Assembly: GCF_002835825.1 (NCBI RefSeq)
Contig: NZ_PIZH01000016.1
Span: forward strand, 1 to 12,653
Length of the DNA stretch: 12,653 nucleotides
Source: Methanoregula sp.
GTDB lineage: Archaea > Halobacteriota > Methanomicrobia > Methanomicrobiales > Methanospirillaceae
Direction: 5' to 3'
Shown here piece by piece: positions 1-5,952 of the stretch. A program made the translations under genes and the position numbers. The notes under the pieces were generated by a model. The model searched no databases, had not been told where the DNA came from, and worked only from the letters and a program-made list of their open reading frames with translations. Positions within the stretch are counted from its first letter, which is position 1. The number at the start of each line of letters is the position of its first letter.

Positions 1-55
1 CACACGTACTACACTTTGCCCTTCGACGGCGGCGTCAGATTGGTATAAGAGACAG
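1..55 (+). other. Sequencing adapter remnant (P5 + i5 index + Nextera/Tn5 mosaic end), not genomic
   Basis: Positions 23-55 match the 33-nt Nextera read-1 adapter at 29 of 33 positions by eye. The last 13 bases, GTATAAGAGACAG, are the exact end of the Tn5 mosaic end. Positions 9-14 (CTACAC) match the 3' end of the Illumina P5 oligo, and the 8 bases at 15-22 fall where an i5 index would sit. Positions 1-8 resemble earlier P5 sequence only loosely. The mismatches suggest an error-prone read. The frame of the following uvrB gene has a stop (TAA, 46-48) inside this stretch, as expected if it is foreign. Genomic sequence begins at about 56. Confidence 0.93.
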
Positions 56-525
56 TGTTTGACGTCCTCGGCGGGATCAACCTGCTCCGGGAAGGGCTCG
101 ACATCCCCGAAGTCGGTTTCATCGGTATCCTCGACGCGGACAAGGAAGGGTTCCTGCGCGACACCCGCAGCCTGATCCAGATCATCGGCCGTGCAGCCCG
201 GAACGTAAACGCAAAGGTCGTGCTGTACGGCGACACCATGACCGATTCCATGAAGAAGGCGATAGCCGAGACGAAACGCCGGCGCACGCTCCAGATGGCA
301 TTCAACAAGAAGCACAACATCATCCCCCAGACCATTATCAAGCCCGTAAAGGAGAAGGAGGTCGAGGTCACCGATACGAAGCACGTGCCAAAGACCGAGA
401 TCCCGAACGTGATTATTGATCTTGAGAAGCAGATGCGGGACGCGGCCGAGAGCCTGGATTTCGAGAGGGCGATCGCGTTGCGGGATCAGATTAAGAAGCT
501 GAACGAGCGGCTCGCCGGAAAATAA
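55..525 (+). CDS. uvrB: UvrABC system protein B, C-terminal part (5'-truncated)
   Basis: UvrB is the damage-verifying, helicase-fold subunit of nucleotide excision repair; it is loaded by UvrA and recruits the UvrC nuclease. The visible ~156 residues begin in helicase domain 2, with motif V-like [14 protein letters not shown] near residue 7 and motif VI-like QIIGRAARN near residue 42. They end in a UVR coiled-coil domain (about 120-156, [17 protein letters not shown]) that binds UvrC. The family is about 650-670 residues, so roughly three quarters is missing. The loss is artificial: the adapter ends at 55, and the codon at 55-57 straddles the junction, so its GTG is not a real start. The first fully genomic codon is 58-60. 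The C-terminus is complete and stops with TAA at 523-525. UvrB in archaea is generally ascribed to acquisition from bacteria. Identity is near certain. Confidence 0.96.
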   Translation: MFDVLGGINLLREGLDIPEVGFIGILDADKEGFLRDTRSLIQIIGRAARNVNAKVVLYGDTMTDSMKKAIAETKRRRTLQMAFNKKHNIIPQTIIKPVKEKEVEVTDTKHVPKTEIPNVIIDLEKQMRDAAESLDFERAIALRDQIKKLNERLAGK

Positions 526-553
526 AAAATCCACTTTCTTTCAGGATATGATA

Positions 554-573
554 ATGGGGGTTGAGACCCCCAT
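554..573 (+). other. Perfect 8-bp hairpin with TGAG tetraloop, 3' of uvrB
   Basis: The arms 554-561 (ATGGGGGT) and 566-573 (ACCCCCAT) pair perfectly around loop TGAG (562-565). It lies 29 bp after the uvrB stop, where a 3'-end processing or stability hairpin would sit. No T-run follows at once, so it is not a classic intrinsic terminator. A second C5 run follows at 575-579. Confidence 0.7.
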
Positions 574-602
574 ACCCCCATTTACGATGAACGCCGCTGA
601 AG

Positions 603-622
603 TCGAAGGCTGATGCTTTCGA
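603..622 (+). other. 8-bp hairpin with TGAT tetraloop
   Basis: The arms 603-610 (TCGAAGGC) and 615-622 (GCTTTCGA) pair over 8 positions with one G-T wobble (608/617). The loop is 611-614. It abuts and slightly overlaps the next hairpin (621-637), so the two could stack coaxially or compete. Confidence 0.6.
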
Positions 623-637
623 AGAACTCCGTTCTTC
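621..637 (+). other. Perfect 7-bp hairpin with TCC triloop
   Basis: The arms 621-627 (GAAGAAC) and 631-637 (GTTCTTC) are perfect complements around loop 628-630. It is part of the hairpin array. Confidence 0.65.
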
Positions 638-642
638 TCATC

Positions 643-666
643 TCTCAAGTCTTGCGACTTTCGAGA
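643..666 (+). other. Bulged hairpin with TTGC tetraloop
   Basis: The inner arms 647-651 (AAGTC) and 656-660 (GACTT) enclose loop 652-655. The outer arms 643-646 (TCTC) and 663-666 (GAGA) extend the stem after a 2-nt bulge (661-662). Confidence 0.55.
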
Positions 667-672
667 TTCTCC

Positions 673-702
673 AGGTAATCCTCGCTAATGCGATGATTAC
701 CT
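673..702 (+). other. Long hairpin: 8-bp AGGTAATC stem plus TCGC/GCGA apical stem
   Basis: The arms 673-680 (AGGTAATC) and 695-702 (GATTACCT) pair perfectly. After one C/T mismatch, 682-685 (TCGC) pairs with 690-693 (GCGA) around loop TAAT (686-689). This is the strongest structure in the array. A second copy of the left arm at 754-761 could pair with 695-702 instead. Confidence 0.7.
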
Positions 703-762
703 CCCCAATGGGGCGCCCCGCGGCGGCCACAATTACTTATTAGATCATTGAACAGGTAATCA

Positions 763-775
763 GCCCAGCGAGGGC
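763..775 (+). other. Short GC hairpin GCCC-N5-GGGC
   Basis: 763-766 (GCCC) pairs with 772-775 (GGGC) around loop 767-771. It is short and GC-only, so chance is possible. Confidence 0.4.
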
Positions 776-784
776 CCGACAGGA

Positions 785-812
785 ATCGAGCGTCGCATCA
801 GCGATGGTCGAT
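785..812 (+). other. Hairpin with ATCGA/TCGAT base and TCGC/GCGA apical stem
   Basis: 785-789 (ATCGA) pairs with 808-812 (TCGAT). After one G/G mismatch and two pairs (one of them a G-T wobble), 793-796 (TCGC) pairs with 801-804 (GCGA) around loop ATCA (797-800). The apical part repeats the design of the hairpin at 673-702 with a different loop. Confidence 0.6.
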
Positions 813-872
813 TGGAGAAGTCATCAGGCTTCGACTCGCCCGAGCGACCCCCGAGGGGGGAGGGATGGCTCG

Positions 873-905
873 TCTTTATTTCAGAATTTTCCTTTTAATT
901 TGTTT
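873..905 (+). terminator. T-rich tract, putative plus-strand transcription end
   Basis: The plus strand carries several T runs (TTTATTT, TTTT, TTTTAATTTGTTT) just after the GC-rich hairpin CCCC-CGA-GGGG (848-858). Archaeal termination typically uses oligo-T tracts, so plus-strand transcripts from uvrB or from the hairpin region could end here. The same bases are A-rich on the minus strand, so they would not terminate polB. Confidence 0.4.
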
Positions 906-907
906 AT

Positions 908-3379
908 CTACCCCAGCCCCCACTGCGCAAGCGTAGTCCTCGACGGGTCCACATCGGCCCAGCTCCAGCCGAGCGCCTCGATGATCCGGGAGATGGGCTG
1001 CCGGATGGTCTTCTCCAGCATCAGCTCGAGGTCCACCACGAACTCCGGCGGCACCTGGTCCGCATACTCGAAACAGAGCACATCCGTCTTGGGATACTTT
1101 GCCGTTACGGTCTTGATGTAGATCCGCTTGGGCTTGCTCCCCTTGCCGAACTCCGTGTGCAGGTGCTCATTGGCATACTTTGCCCCCCTCACCTGTGCAT
1201 CGTCAGTCTCATAATCATTGAGCCCCTTGCCGATCCCGCCGGGAATCCCGATCTCGTCCAGCGTGTATTTTCCGGCCCGGTACTTTTTGATCACGTTGCC
1301 AAGGAATGCCTTTACCTCGGGGAGGCCCTTGCCGTCCAGGATAAGTTCCATCACGGTCTTCTGCACATGCTTGGTGATCTGCGGTGTGTCGCTTCGCTTG
1401 ATCTCGAAGCCTACGATGTCCGTCTCCTTGACATCCTTTCCCTCTTTCCAGACAAGCGATCCCGCGTACCGCTTCTTCTTACCGGCCTGGAAGAACCGGG
1501 CATAGATCTTCTCGAACTTGATGGAGAAGAAATGGACATCGGCATTAAGCTCGTTCTTTGCAAACACAGAGTAACTTCCGTTGAGCGTCTTCTCGATCGA
1601 CCGGGCAAGTTCGATCGTCTTCTCCCGGTCGAGCGGCGGGAGCTGGATCATGCAGGAGTCCGTGTCACCGTAGATCACGGTGTAGCCCTGCTCTTCGATC
1701 ACGCGCCGGGTGTGCTCGATGATTGCCCGGCCCACGGAGGTAACAGCCGATCCTATCTCCCGGTCGAAGAGCCGGAACCGGGTATAGCCCGATACACCGT
1801 AGTACGTGTTCATGATCACCTTGAGGACATTCTGCTGCATGTCATACACGATATACTCGGGTGATCCGAAGGCAAACGTGTTACGCAGGCGTTTCTTCTC
1901 GTCCCGCTCCTTGAGGAGTTCCGAGATAATGCTCCGCGTGAGCCCGTCCGGTTGTTTCCGGAAACGGATCCCGTTGGGTGCCCGCAGTTCCCCCTGCGGA
2001 TCCTTTGTTTCCATCGATGCGTTGATGGTCATCATCGCCATAGGGTAGAGCGATTTCAGGTCAAGCACCACCACATTCTCCCGCACCCCTTTGCTCGGCT
2101 CGAAGACCGTTGCCCCCTCGAACTCTTCCGCATTGGCAAATCCCTTGGAGGGCAGCACGTACTTGCCGAACGCCTTTCTTAAAACGTAGATATCGATCAC
2201 GTTCGAGGAGTTCAGGGTCCGGTCGAGCGGGCAGCCCACGTACCGGGCGATCTCGCGGTAGAACCCGATGATATTATCCTTTTTGTTGATCCCTACGCAG
2301 AGCTCCACGTCCTTGAAGTTATATTCGACGAGGAGCGCCGGCTCCTTCTTCCAGAGATCGGAGATCGTGCCGGTGTACCGGACCTTTTGCTGCCCGAGTT
2401 CCTCCATGGCAATCGCATCGAGGCGGTACGACTCCTTGAGCGAGGAGTGCATCTTTTTGTAGGCCGTCAGCAGGTCGAATAGTGCCCGTCCTCTGAGGGC
2501 ATTCCTCTCGGTCATGCCGGGGATGCGGGCGAGCGAGTCGGATTTCAGCCCCAGCCGCTCCATCCTTCCGGTGATGTAGGGCATATCGAAGTCAACGAAG
2601 TTCCAGCCCGAGAGGATGTCCGGATCGCGAGCGATGATGTAGGAAACGAATGCCCGGAGCATTGCAGGTTCATCGGCATACGAACAGATCGTGTGGGATC
2701 CCTCGCGGAAGCACCCGTTCTCAAGGCCCCCCTCCTTTACCTTCGCGGCAATGGCGGGAGGAACCTGGTTTCCTGAGAAGAGAAACGTGGTATAATCCTC
2801 GTCAAACGAGTCATAGCAGGTGATGCAGATGATGGCATCCCGCTGGGGATCGGGGAATCCGCGCTCGTCCTCGCACTCGATATCGACGATGCAGGTCCGT
2901 GCCGGGGCATCGATCTCGATGGGTGTGATCTCGCGGTAATCGATGTTCTCTCCCTGTGCTGCAACCCCCCCGGTCAGGCCGGTGTCGATCATGAACCGGG
3001 TGGCAAAGGGGATGTCAGCTTCGAAGTGGCGGTACCGCTCGCGAACGTCCCGGACATCCCCCGGGCGCTGGGTGATGATCCGGCGGAGCTGCTCTCCCCG
3101 GATCGAACGATAAACCGTTCCGGTTTCAAGGGTTCCCTGCGGCGGGAGTGGTGTACTTTCTGCCTGATCGGACGGGATATAGAAATACGGGACAAAACCG
3201 GTTACCTCCAGCCGGATGGCTTTCCCGCGGATGTCCCTCCCGAAGATGTGGATGACCGGCCCTCCCGGGGAGTTGCTGTACTCCACCTGGTTGATTGCAA
3301 TCCTGACTCCCGACGTGAAGGTATCGAGCGTGCAGGGAGCGTTCAGGCAGCTGCCACTGCCGGCAGACTGCGATGCCAT
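908..3379 (-). CDS. polB: Family B DNA polymerase (PolB), replicative/repair, with 3'-5' exonuclease
   Basis: Template-directed DNA polymerase with proofreading, 823 residues, close to the ~780 typical of euryarchaeal PolB. All signature motifs are present: Exo I DIE (D166, E168), Exo II NFVDFD (260-265), Exo III YNFKD (353-357), motif A DLKSLYP (440-446), motif B K-VIMN-TYYG (520-528), motif C YGDTDS (570-575), and a later KKRYAG thumb motif. No intein interrupts motifs A, B or C. The C-terminal tail TTLAQWGLG resembles a weak PCNA-binding (PIP) box. I chose the ATG at 3379 over a TTG 24 bp upstream: GGTGA lies 7 bp before the ATG, and the TTG would put the start inside mdh. It follows mdh by 2 bp and is translationally coupled to it. 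The stop is TAG at 910-908. Identity is near certain. Confidence 0.97.
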   Translation of the reverse strand: MASQSAGSGSCLNAPCTLDTFTSGVRIAINQVEYSNSPGGPVIHIFGRDIRGKAIRLEVTGFVPYFYIPSDQAESTPLPPQGTLETGTVYRSIRGEQLRRIITQRPGDVRDVRERYRHFEADIPFATRFMIDTGLTGGVAAQGENIDYREITPIEIDAPARTCIVDIECEDERGFPDPQRDAIICITCYDSFDEDYTTFLFSGNQVPPAIAAKVKEGGLENGCFREGSHTICSYADEPAMLRAFVSYIIARDPDILSGWNFVDFDMPYITGRMERLGLKSDSLARIPGMTERNALRGRALFDLLTAYKKMHSSLKESYRLDAIAMEELGQQKVRYTGTISDLWKKEPALLVEYNFKDVELCVGINKKDNIIGFYREIARYVGCPLDRTLNSSNVIDIYVLRKAFGKYVLPSKGFANAEEFEGATVFEPSKGVRENVVVLDLKSLYPMAMMTINASMETKDPQGELRAPNGIRFRKQPDGLTRSIISELLKERDEKKRLRNTFAFGSPEYIVYDMQQNVLKVIMNTYYGVSGYTRFRLFDREIGSAVTSVGRAIIEHTRRVIEEQGYTVIYGDTDSCMIQLPPLDREKTIELARSIEKTLNGSYSVFAKNELNADVHFFSIKFEKIYARFFQAGKKKRYAGSLVWKEGKDVKETDIVGFEIKRSDTPQITKHVQKTVMELILDGKGLPEVKAFLGNVIKKYRAGKYTLDEIGIPGGIGKGLNDYETDDAQVRGAKYANEHLHTEFGKGSKPKRIYIKTVTAKYPKTDVLCFEYADQVPPEFVVDLELMLEKTIRQPISRIIEALGWSWADVDPSRTTLAQWGLG

Positions 3380-3381
3380 GC

Positions 3382-4248
3382 TCAGGTCACCGCCTTCCTG
3401 CAAAGGCCGGAGACGAACCTTCCCGCTTCAGCCATCTTGTCGAGTTCCCAGGGATCAAGTTCCCACTCTTCGATTTGCCGGATACCTTCCCGGCCGATCC
3501 GCACCGGAACACCGAGCGAGCAGTCATCGAGGCCATATTCCCCGTCCAGCACGGCAGAGCAGATGGCAGCCTCCCCGGTGTCCCTGAGGACCATCCGTGC
3601 CAGATGCGCAAGGTGGAGGGCCGGCCCGAACACCGTTCCCCCCTTCCCCCGGATGACTTCCATGCTGGATCCCTGCAGTTCACGAAGGATCTCTTCGCGC
3701 AGGGGAGTAGTAACCGGGACATCGAGCCGGGAGAAGACCGGCACCTGGTGCTCCCCGTGTTCTCCCAGGACCGACGGGTGGCCGTTGATGTTCCTTTCGC
3801 GGAGCGCAAGGCCGAACCGGGCGCTGTCAAGCTGGCCGCCAAACCCGATGCAGCGTTCGCGGGGGATGCCCGTGGTTTTTGCAAGATAGTAATTGTTGAT
3901 GTCCATCGGATTGGTTACGGTGATCAGGACGCCTGAAAACTCTTTTAAGATCCCGGCACAGGAACGGGTTGCCGGCAGGTTTGAGAGGAGCAGGTCAGCC
4001 CGGGTCTTTACCGAAGGATTCCGTGGCATTCCGGCAGAGAAGATACAGAGGTCGGCCTCCTTCACCGCGTTCATGTCCGTGCTGATCGCAACATCGAGAC
4101 CTGTATGTTTCAGGTCAAGCACCTGCGCCTTTAAGAGCTCGGGGGCGGTGTCGAATAATACCAGTTCGTCGGCAATACCGAGCGATGCTGCAAGGTACGC
4201 GACTTCCCCTCCAATCCGACCTACCCCGATCACTGCCAGACGTACCAT
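3382..4248 (-). CDS. mdh: Malate dehydrogenase (L-lactate/malate dehydrogenase family)
   Basis: Interconverts malate and oxaloacetate with NAD(P)H in the cytosol; in methanogens this belongs to the partial citrate cycle. The 288 residues show the Rossmann glycine motif GVGRIG (8-13). Asp33 after strand 2 favours NAD. The substrate loop has Arg76 and Arg83 (PRNPSVKTR); an arginine at the specificity position points to malate rather than lactate. TNPMDIN holds Asn113, LDSARF holds Asp141 and Arg144, and GEHGEH carries catalytic His164. It is slightly shorter than the usual ~310. The start is the ATG at 4248; no strong Shine-Dalgarno precedes it and a TATA-like box lies about 25 bp upstream, so the mRNA may be leaderless. 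It forms a two-gene operon with polB. Cofactor choice and exact substrate are inferred. Confidence 0.92.
   Translation of the reverse strand: MVRLAVIGVGRIGGEVAYLAASLGIADELVLFDTAPELLKAQVLDLKHTGLDVAISTDMNAVKEADLCIFSAGMPRNPSVKTRADLLLSNLPATRSCAGILKEFSGVLITVTNPMDINNYYLAKTTGIPRERCIGFGGQLDSARFGLALRERNINGHPSVLGEHGEHQVPVFSRLDVPVTTPLREEILRELQGSSMEVIRGKGGTVFGPALHLAHLARMVLRDTGEAAICSAVLDGEYGLDDCSLGVPVRIGREGIRQIEEWELDPWELDKMAEAGRFVSGLCRKAVT
3387..3391 (-). promoter_or_regulatory. Ribosome binding site of polB inside the mdh 3' end
   Basis: GGTGA on the minus strand lies 7 bp upstream of the polB ATG and overlaps the last mdh codons. It decides the polB start and implies that ribosomes finishing mdh reinitiate on polB. 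Confidence 0.75.
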
Positions 4249-4300
4249 CTGGTACCAATATGGGTTATGCTAATAATAAATAACGACCATTTCCTGATGA
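4249..4300. promoter_or_regulatory. Bidirectional promoter between mdh and pyrD
   Basis: This 52-bp divergent spacer has an AT-rich core (about 4264-4283, CTAATAATAAATAA) that reads as a TATA-like box on both strands. It lies about 18-32 bp from each start codon, which suggests leaderless or very short leaders. The 8-bp palindrome TGGTACCA (4250-4257) touches the mdh ATG, and the similar TGGTTACCA (4302-4310) overlaps the pyrD start. These paired motifs could be operator sites. Confidence 0.55.
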
Positions 4301-5188
4301 ATGGTTACCATCAGGCCGGGCCCGGTGAATGTCGGCGGTGTCGCGCTGCAGAACCATCTCCTCCTTGCCGCTGGCGTTCTTGGGACAACCGGGGCATCGC
4401 TGGTACGGATGCTCCAGCTGGGGGCGGGGGGTGTTGTGACAAAGTCCATCGGGCCACACCCAAAGGAAGGCCATAACGGCCCGTGCCTTGTGGCACTGGA
4501 AGACGGACTCCTGAACGCGATGGGGCTCCCCAACCCTTCAAAGGAGTTCGTGGACGAGCTGTCTCCGCTTGCAAAGAAGCCCGTGGTTGCGAGCATCTTC
4601 GGTGGCAACCCGGAGGAATTTGCCGAGGTTGCCGGGTGGTTTGCCGGCAAGGTTGCGGCAGTCGAGCTCAATCTCTCCTGCCCCCACGCGGAAGGGTACG
4701 GGGCTGCTATCGGCAGCGATCCCGCACTTGTAGAGGCCTGCACCCGCGCCGTAGTCACAACCGGCCTGCCTGCATGGGTGAAACTGACGCCGAATGTCAC
4801 GGACATCACCGCAATCGGAAAAGCCGCGGAAAAAGGCGGGGCGAGCGCGATTGTTGCGATCAATACGGTCAAAGCGATGCGCATCTCGACCGGTCTAAGA
4901 CGCCCGGTGCTCGGCAACCGCTACGGGGGGCTCTCGGGCACGGCAGTCTTTCCCATTGCGGTGCGGTGCGTGTACGAACTCTATGAGGCAGTAACGATTC
5001 CCATTATCGGTTGCGGGGGTGTCTCAACTGCCGACAATGTCGTGGAACTGATGATGGCCGGAGCGTCTGCCGTTGAGATCGGCAGCGCAGTGCACGGGGA
5101 TGTCCAGGTCTTTGACAAGATCCGGGCCGCCCTGTATGCAAAGGACGGGGTCCCTGCGGCTGAACTTGTGGGGTGTGCCCATGGCTGA
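4301..5188 (+). CDS. pyrD: Dihydroorotate dehydrogenase, class 1B catalytic subunit
   Basis: Oxidises dihydroorotate to orotate, the fourth step of de novo pyrimidine synthesis, using FMN in a TIM barrel; electrons pass to PyrK. The 295 residues show TKS (Lys48), the LNAMGL substrate motif (Asn72), LNLSCPHAEGYG with Cys127 as catalytic base (cysteine is the class 1 signature, serine marks class 2), WVKLTPN (Lys161), Asn188, GGLSG (209-213) and the phosphate-binding IIGCGGVSTADN and VEIGSAV segments near the C-terminus. Length fits the family. The ATG at 4301 follows a TATA-like box and only a weak Shine-Dalgarno (TGATGA). The 3' end overlaps pyrK by 8 bp, as expected for subunits made in equal amounts. 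Pairing with PyrK shows class 1B, the NAD-dependent type. Confidence 0.96.
   Translation: MVTIRPGPVNVGGVALQNHLLLAAGVLGTTGASLVRMLQLGAGGVVTKSIGPHPKEGHNGPCLVALEDGLLNAMGLPNPSKEFVDELSPLAKKPVVASIFGGNPEEFAEVAGWFAGKVAAVELNLSCPHAEGYGAAIGSDPALVEACTRAVVTTGLPAWVKLTPNVTDITAIGKAAEKGGASAIVAINTVKAMRISTGLRRPVLGNRYGGLSGTAVFPIAVRCVYELYEAVTIPIIGCGGVSTADNVVELMMAGASAVEIGSAVHGDVQVFDKIRAALYAKDGVPAAELVGCAHG
5170..5175 (+). promoter_or_regulatory. Ribosome binding site of pyrK
   Basis: GGGGTG ends 5 bp before the ATG at 5181, inside the last codons of pyrD. It selects this start over earlier in-frame codons back to 5073, which lie entirely within pyrD. Confidence 0.65.
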
Positions 5189-5945
5189 CGGAACACCGGT
5201 TACGGTCACGATCACCCGGATTAAGAATGAGACGCCGAATATCCGGTCATTCTTCTTCGACCAGCCGTTCGTCTTCAACCCGGGGCAGTTTGTCATGGTC
5301 TGGGTGCCGGGTGTGGACGAGATCCCGATGGCCCTCTCGTCCTTGAACAGTATCACCGTACAGAACGTGGGTGATGCAACATCTGCTCTCTTTGCCATGA
5401 AGCCCGGTGACCGGATCGGGATACGGGGCCCGTTTGGCAACGGGTTCACACCCGGAGAAAAAGTGCTCGCGATAGCAGGGGGAGTCGGTGCGGCGCCGCT
5501 CCTCCCGCTTGTCAGGGCAGACTGCGTCATGACCATGCTCCTTGGGGCAAAGACGGAGCCCGAGCTGCTCTTTTTGGATCAGCTTGATGAATGCACCGAT
5601 GTCGTCATTGCAACGGATGACGGTTCGCAGGGACACAAGGGATTTGTCACAACCTTACTGGACGACCTGAACCTTGCCGTATATGACCGGATTGCTGTCT
5701 GCGGCCCGGAAGTGATGATGCGTTCCGTTCTTGCGAAGGTAACAGAAAAAGGCCTTGAGCACAAGACCGAGTTCTCGCTCCACCGGTACATGAAGTGCGG
5801 GATGGGTGTCTGCGGGTCATGCTGCATCGACCCCTCCGGCCTCCGGGTCTGCCGGGACGGCCCGGTCTTTTCCGGATCGGTTCTCCAGAAGAGCGAGTTC
5901 GGCCATTACATGCGGGATGCAAGCGGCCGGAAGAAAACCATCTGA
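5181..5945 (+). CDS. pyrK: Dihydroorotate dehydrogenase electron transfer subunit (FAD/2Fe-2S)
   Basis: PyrK carries electrons from the PyrD FMN to NAD+ through FAD and a 2Fe-2S cluster. From the ATG at 5181 it has 254 residues, normal for the family. The N-terminal half is a ferredoxin-reductase-like FAD domain (about 7-92; GQFVMVWVPG near 35, EIPMALSS near 48). Next comes the nucleotide-binding domain with GGVGAAPLLPL (100-110) and CGPEVMM (174-180). The C-terminal cluster motif has Cys206, Cys211, Cys214 and Cys224 (CGMGVCGSC then RVC), with an additional Cys215. The last spacing is shorter than in the Lactococcus protein. It overlaps pyrD by 8 bp, and its stop lies 4 bp from the stop of the convergent kinase gene. 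Confidence 0.95.
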   Translation: MADGTPVTVTITRIKNETPNIRSFFFDQPFVFNPGQFVMVWVPGVDEIPMALSSLNSITVQNVGDATSALFAMKPGDRIGIRGPFGNGFTPGEKVLAIAGGVGAAPLLPLVRADCVMTMLLGAKTEPELLFLDQLDECTDVVIATDDGSQGHKGFVTTLLDDLNLAVYDRIAVCGPEVMMRSVLAKVTEKGLEHKTEFSLHRYMKCGMGVCGSCCIDPSGLRVCRDGPVFSGSVLQKSEFGHYMRDASGRKKTI

Positions 5946-5952
5946 TCGATCA
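5943..5952. other. 10-bp palindrome formed by two convergent stop codons
   Basis: TGATCGATCA is perfectly palindromic and contains the pyrK stop (5943-5945) and, on the minus strand, the kinase stop (5952-5950). Only 4 bp separate the two genes, so no separate terminator fits between them and the transcripts must overlap in antisense. Confidence 0.7.

Larger units (their letters stand above)
526..907. other. Gene-free, hairpin-dense intergenic region between uvrB and polB
   Basis: This 382-bp convergent intergenic region has no credible coding sequence on either strand. It holds at least eight short inverted repeats, most with 4-nt loops: 554-573, 603-622, 621-637, 643-666, 673-702, 763-775, 785-812 and 848-858. 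The octamer AGGTAATC occurs at 673-680 and 754-761, and its complement at 695-702. The two hairpins at 673-702 and 785-812 share an apical TCGC-N4-GCGA stem-loop. The right end (873-905) is T-rich on the plus strand. The region could be a long structured 3' UTR of uvrB, an independent structured RNA, or a mosaic of dispersed palindromic repeats (REP/BIME-like). The sequence alone does not decide between these. Confidence 0.7.

Noticed and set aside
37..55. Natural transposon end (Tn5-like mosaic end) as evidence for a mobile element
   Set aside because: The mosaic end is joined to P5 and index-like sequence in the order of a library adapter, and no transposase is present; it is a sequencing artefact.
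526..907. tRNA, CRISPR array, C/D-box RNA or retron RNA in the hairpin-rich spacer
   Set aside because: There is no cloverleaf or GTTCGAATC-type T-arm, no regularly spaced identical repeats, no paired C and D boxes with proper spacing, and no reverse transcriptase nearby.
804..1121. Small open frame running from the intergenic region into polB antisense
   Set aside because: Most of it mirrors the polB 3' end and there is no ribosome binding site or family resemblance.
1157..1864. Plus-strand open frame (235 codons) opposite polB
   Set aside because: It is antisense to the catalytic motifs of PolB and has no recognisable product.
908..3379. Intein in PolB motifs A, B or C
   Set aside because: All three motifs are continuous and the protein has normal length.
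3026..3889. Long plus-strand open frame (287 codons) opposite polB and mdh
   Set aside because: It crosses the polB-mdh junction in antisense to two strongly recognisable proteins. Its translation is low-complexity (rich in Arg, Ser, Pro) and resembles no family; it is a by-product of GC-rich codon use.
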